A stretch of DNA of 21,060 nt. Source: an uncultured Prevotella sp. Lineage in GTDB: Bacteria > Bacteroidota > Bacteroidia > Bacteroidales > Bacteroidaceae. The translations under genes and the position numbers were made by a program. The DNA lies in assembly GCA_900769055.1 (NCBI GenBank), contig CAAGFF010000143.1, positions 1 to 21,060 of the forward strand, written 5' to 3'. Below the pieces are notes generated by a model, which saw only the letters and a list, made by a program, of their open reading frames with translations, was not told the DNA's origin and made no database searches. Positions within the stretch are counted from its first letter, which is position 1; the number at the start of each line of letters is the position of its first letter. Positions 18,098-21,060 of the stretch are shown here, piece after piece.

Positions 18098-19219
18098 TCA
18101 AAATCTGAAGTCAATTTCCACGTCAACCATGTTGTAGTTATGCTTTGCAAGTGAACGGTCGTTGATGCGTGCAAACTCAGCATTTATCTGGAAGTTCTTG
18201 TGGAATACGTAGTCAGCACCAATCTCATACTGTGTTCTTGACTTGCTCCATTCTGCTGTTGGCCTGTACATATCGTAGCGTGCCTTCACGTGTACCTTCT
18301 TCTTAATGATTGGGGCTATTACCAGACCATAGAAACCATCAGCCTTGTCACCATTCGATGATAGTTCGCAGTTGGTCGATGTTGCATCGTTTGTGTTTAC
18401 GAGAGCTTTTGCAAAAGCCTTGCCAGTTGAATGGATATATTCGGAGCGGAAAGTCCAGTCGTTAACAACATATTCGCCGCTGATGGCATACCTGTGCTGG
18501 TCAAGACTTCTCACGCCGTTTTGGGTAGTTCCGTCTTCGGCAGTCCATGTGCCCTTGCGTGCGTAGCTTCCTTCCCATCCGAAAACACCTATTCGCATTC
18601 CCTTGACAGGCATCACCCATACACCACCTATGACATCCTTGCGCTGGTCAACATCTTTTACGTTGGTTCCCTGACCATTGTACACTCCCACTTGGTAATG
18701 CAGCAGCTCTCGTCCGGCCTTATTCTTAAGGAAGTCACCCTGTAACTGAACACCTATGTCGCGACCGTTGCTGGCATGACCGCCTGCTCTGTCGTTGAAG
18801 CCGGCCAGTTTCGAGACGTTCTGGCTATAACTCATGAAGCCTTGGTCGATGGGATTCATGGGGTTCTCGAAAGTGAACGGACGCTTGAACTGTCCGGCCT
18901 TCACTCTGAAGAACTTGTACTTCTGCCATTCGGCAAACATGTCGACAACACGGGGAGAGTTGCCAAGTGTTGATGTGTTGCCGTTGAGCTGCACCTGAGC
19001 CTTCCAGTAGAAATCATTCAATATCCTTCCCTCCAGGGAGAGACGAAGCATACGCAGGTTGAAAGAGTTTGATTCGCTTCCTTCCTGTGAGCTGTATTGG
19101 TATTGGGTCATTCCGTAACCGGAAAGTTTCACATTGTTAATCCATGCCGGAGTCTTGTCTTGGGCTATTGCTGGCACTGATGATAATGCGATGATTGATG
19201 ATATGATAAATTTTCTCAT
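18098..19219 (-). CDS. Porin O/P family outer-membrane porin
   Basis: A 373-residue protein with a signal peptide (MRKFIISSIIALSSVPAIAQ) and the pattern of the Porin O/P (phosphate-selective porin) family. Early strands read VKLSGYGMTQYQYSS and FNLRMLRLSLEGRI. The family block is VKAGQFKRPFTFENPMN, followed by DIGVQLQGDF and LLHYQVGVYNGQG. The last residue is Phe after VDVEIDFRF, the usual end of an outer-membrane barrel. Family members form channels for anions, but specificity cannot be read from this sequence. It is transcribed away from the AmpG-like gene, and the small membrane protein gene follows 50 nt downstream. A -7 element at 19248-19255 would give a leader of about 25 nt. Confidence 0.92.
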   Translation of the reverse strand: MRKFIISSIIALSSVPAIAQDKTPAWINNVKLSGYGMTQYQYSSQEGSESNSFNLRMLRLSLEGRILNDFYWKAQVQLNGNTSTLGNSPRVVDMFAEWQKYKFFRVKAGQFKRPFTFENPMNPIDQGFMSYSQNVSKLAGFNDRAGGHASNGRDIGVQLQGDFLKNKAGRELLHYQVGVYNGQGTNVKDVDQRKDVIGGVWVMPVKGMRIGVFGWEGSYARKGTWTAEDGTTQNGVRSLDQHRYAISGEYVVNDWTFRSEYIHSTGKAFAKALVNTNDATSTNCELSSNGDKADGFYGLVIAPIIKKKVHVKARYDMYRPTAEWSKSRTQYEIGADYVFHKNFQINAEFARINDRSLAKHNYNMVDVEIDFRF

Positions 19220-19247
19220 ATAATTTGGTTATAATGTAAAATCCATG

Positions 19248-19281
19248 CAAAAGTACTAAAATTAATCCATATGGAACCAAA
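19248..19281 (-). promoter_or_regulatory. Putative promoter of the porin gene
   Basis: On the minus strand the -7 box is TACTTTTG (19248-19255), a full consensus match. The nearest TTTG (19278-19281) is 22 nt upstream, slightly further than usual, so the -33 box is uncertain. Confidence 0.55.
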
Positions 19282-19371
19282 AATAATGGAAAATGTGTGC
19301 TAATAACATAACAAAAGTCTAATTATCGCTCTTTTTTCTGGCTCATAATCAATATAATTGCAATAATTTAT

Positions 19372-19379
19372 TAATTTTG
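19372..19379 (+). promoter_or_regulatory. -7 element of the AmpG-like transporter gene
   Basis: TAATTTTG matches TAnnTTTG. No convincing -33 box is present. Its position 28 nt before the ATG at 19407 excludes the in-frame TTG at 19377, which overlaps it, as the start codon. Confidence 0.5.
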
Positions 19380-19406
19380 CAACAGCTTATACACATATTG
19401 TATTTT

Positions 19407-20684
19407 ATGAAATCATTATTCCGCTCGCCGTGGGCATGGGTTCCCACACTCTATTTTGCCGAGGGCATACCATACGTTGCCGTAATGACCATTTCCCTGA
19501 TTCTCTACAAGCAGTTGGGAATGGGAAATGCCGACATTACGTTCTATACATCCTGGCTCTATCTCCCATGGGTGATAAAGCCGTTGTGGAGTCCACTTGT
19601 CGACCTGCTTAGGACAAAGCGCTGGTGGATAACAGTCATGCAGTTGCTCATTGGGGCATCGTTGGGTGGAGTAGCATTTACCATACCAACAGACTTCTGG
19701 TTGCAGGGCACACTTTGCTTCTTTTGGATAATGGCCTTCTCAAGTGCCACCCATGATATAGCAGCTGACGGGTTCTATATGCTTGCACTTGACGAGCACG
19801 ACCAGAGTGTCTTCGTTGGAATCAGAAGTACGTTCTATCGCTTTGCCAATATCTTCGGCCAGGGAGTGCTGATAATGATTGCAGGCTTTATGCAGTCGCG
19901 TTTCGGACTTGATGTTCCCCTCTCTTGGAGTCTGATGTTCTATGGTACATGCGCCATGTTCATACTGTTATGGCTCTGGCATAGCTCTGTGCTGCCTCGT
20001 CCTGCCGATAAACAGACAATTAGGACAGATACAAACGGAAAGAGCATAAGGTCGCTGCTCAGAGACTTCCTGACAAAATTCCCAGTCAGGGAAACCGTAA
20101 TAGGTATACTGTTCATGCTGCTCTATCGTATGCCCGAGGGGTTACTCGTCAAGGTCTCAGCCCTTTTTCTCGTTGATAGCTCTGCCAATGGAGGATTGGC
20201 ACTCTCTACCGAGGAATACGGATTAGTCCAAGGTACTGTGGGAGTGATTGGACTTACCATAGGTGGCATCCTTGGAGGTATTTGCGCCGGCATGGGAGGT
20301 CTGAAAAAATGGCTATGGCCAATGGTATGCGCCATAACGCTACCCGATGCTGTATATATTTACCTAAGCTATTGTCTCCCAGACAATTTCCTCATAATAA
20401 ACACCTGCGTGTTCGTAGAACAGTTTGGCTACGGATTCGGTTTTACCGCCTACATGCTATACCTTATATATTATAGTAGGGGTGAGTACAAGACTTCGCA
20501 CTATGCCATCTGTACGGCCTTTATGGCACTTTCAATGATGATTCCTGGACTCTTCGCTGGAGATTTGCAGGAAACGGTTGGCTATCAGAACTTCTTCCTA
20601 ATCGTCATGGCTTGCTGCACCGTCACATTCCTTGTGTCTTCGCTTGTCAAGATTGATCCGGAGTTTGGTAAAAAGAAACTGTAA
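19407..20684 (+). CDS. AmpG-like MFS transporter
   Basis: A 425-residue inner-membrane protein with about 12 hydrophobic segments. The start MKSLFRSPWAWVPTLYFAEG, then PYVAVMTISLILYKQLG and SWLYLPWVIKPLWSPLVDLL, follow the pattern of AmpG-like major facilitator proteins. The segment FSSATHDIAADGFYMLAL corresponds to the AmpG motif with a conserved Asp pair in a membrane-embedded helix. AmpG of Escherichia coli imports anhydro-muropeptides for cell-wall recycling; Bacteroidota have several related proteins whose substrates are mostly untested, so muropeptide or sugar import is inferred only from the family. The gene ends in two consecutive stop codons (20682-20687). It is transcribed divergently from the porin and followed by the 22-bp repeat array. 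Confidence 0.88.
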   Translation: MKSLFRSPWAWVPTLYFAEGIPYVAVMTISLILYKQLGMGNADITFYTSWLYLPWVIKPLWSPLVDLLRTKRWWITVMQLLIGASLGGVAFTIPTDFWLQGTLCFFWIMAFSSATHDIAADGFYMLALDEHDQSVFVGIRSTFYRFANIFGQGVLIMIAGFMQSRFGLDVPLSWSLMFYGTCAMFILLWLWHSSVLPRPADKQTIRTDTNGKSIRSLLRDFLTKFPVRETVIGILFMLLYRMPEGLLVKVSALFLVDSSANGGLALSTEEYGLVQGTVGVIGLTIGGILGGICAGMGGLKKWLWPMVCAITLPDAVYIYLSYCLPDNFLIINTCVFVEQFGYGFGFTAYMLYLIYYSRGEYKTSHYAICTAFMALSMMIPGLFAGDLQETVGYQNFFLIVMACCTVTFLVSSLVKIDPEFGKKKL

Positions 20685-20702
20685 TAACAAGCCTGAAAAA
20701 AT

Positions 20703-20812
20703 GAAGATACCTTCGTAGGCCTTCGAAGATACCTTTGTTGGCCTACGAAGATACCTTTGTTGGCCTACGAAGTTATCTGTAATAGCCAACGAAGATATCT
20801 TCGTTAAATCAT
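20703..20812 (+). repeat. Five tandem 22-bp repeats after the AmpG-like gene
   Basis: Units begin with GAAG at 20703, 20725, 20747, 20769 and 20791; units 2 and 3 are identical and the others diverge. The array also holds inverted repeats: CTTCGTAGGCC (20711-20721) is the exact complement of GGCCTACGAAG at 20740-20750 and again at 20762-20772, and unit 5 begins with the 12-bp palindrome GAAGATATCTTC (20791-20802). No open frame of note spans it. Confidence 0.93.
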
Positions 20813-20915
20813 GCATGTTTCTTAATAGAGGAAACCATACCCCAACACCTTTTGCGACACCAGCAAATTATTCATATACGTTCTTCTCTCGCGCGCGTAA
20901 CAATTTTAATTTTTA
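20813..20915. other. Non-coding stretch with a CG run
   Basis: Between the two repeat regions I see no confident gene. It contains an alternating run, CGCGCGCG (20890-20897), unusual in otherwise AT-rich spacer sequence, and a 17-codon minus-strand frame (20822-20875) too short to call. Confidence 0.4.
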
Positions 20916-21003
20916 CTGTCATCTGTCACCATTGATATTTAAATTGTTTATTATCAATGTCTTATCATGGTGACAGAGGGTGACAGACGATTTTGCTGTC
21001 ACC
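20916..21003. repeat. Cluster of CTGTCACC/GGTGACAG inverted and direct repeats
   Basis: CTGTCACC occurs at 20923-20930 and 20996-21003, and its complement GGTGACAG at 20969-20976 and 20979-20986; a partial CTGTCA lies at 20916-20921. Nested inside is CATTGATA (20930-20937) with TATCAATG (20952-20959). The second GGTGACAG and last CTGTCACC can form an 8-bp hairpin with a 9-nt loop. The rest of the window (21004-21060) has no recognisable feature. Confidence 0.85.
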
Positions 21004-21060
21004 GACATCGTAAGCGTATCCGCGATGCTAGTATATACACGTCAAAAAAATATCGCTCAA

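Noticed and set aside
20703..20812. CRISPR array
   Set aside because: Units are directly adjacent 22-mers with no unique spacers, they diverge outward, and no cas gene is present; the same reasoning excludes the 43-bp repeat.
20598..20816. A 72-codon minus-strand open frame across the 22-bp array
   Set aside because: Its N-terminal half is the translated repeat and the rest is antisense to the AmpG-like gene.
20822..20875. A 17-codon minus-strand frame (MNNLLVSQKVLGYGFLY)
   Set aside because: Too short to judge, with no promoter box or sign of conservation visible from one sequence.
20967..21060. A plus-strand frame from ATG 20967 open to the window edge
   Set aside because: Its first codons are the GGTGACAG repeats and the composition (many Arg, His, Cys) is unlike the real genes here; 31 codons are not enough evidence.

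Overview
The window looks like a chromosomal segment of a Bacteroidales bacterium, most likely Prevotella or a close relative. The evidence is direct: Bacteroidota-type promoters (TTG or TTTG about 19-20 nt before TAnnTTTG), no Shine-Dalgarno sites, two predicted type IX secretion cargo proteins, a PorT-like outer-membrane barrel, a Porin O/P family porin, a LysM plus periplasmic-binding-protein fusion, and a one-chain pyruvate:ferredoxin oxidoreductase. The species is inference. I saw no tRNA, rRNA, transposase or CRISPR array.

Layout. 1-1979 (-): the first 659 residues of a secreted repeat protein whose C-terminus lies outside the window. 2265-7561 (-): a probable operon of a short T9SS type B cargo, uvrA (8-nt overlap) and a secreted endonuclease I-family nuclease, ending in a strong terminator. 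7602-11511 (+): a divergent promoter, then a LysM/binding-protein fusion, a PorT-like barrel and a POT-family peptide transporter, ending in a repeat-built hairpin with a T7 tract. 11635-16551 (-): an AAA_14/DUF4143-type ATPase followed by nifJ, ending in a 14-bp terminator hairpin. 16675-17809 (+): an ATP-grasp-like protein whose promoter predicts a leaderless or nearly leaderless mRNA. 17859-19219 (-): a Porin O/P family porin and a 62-residue membrane protein with a G8 tract next to its start. 19372-20684 (+): an AmpG-like MFS transporter. 20685-21060: no confident gene, but a five-copy 22-bp tandem array and a cluster of CTGTCACC/GGTGACAG repeats.

The genes mostly serve housekeeping and cell-envelope work: DNA repair (UvrA), fermentative pyruvate oxidation (NifJ), peptide and probable muropeptide uptake, an outer-membrane porin, and secreted proteins. 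I do not see a clear new defence or biosynthetic system. The least explained items are the two intergenic repeat arrays just after transporter genes, the GGTGACAG cluster at the right edge, the G8 tract, the leaderless ATP-grasp gene, the ATPase with Gln at the Walker B glutamate position, and the LysM/binding-protein plus barrel pair.
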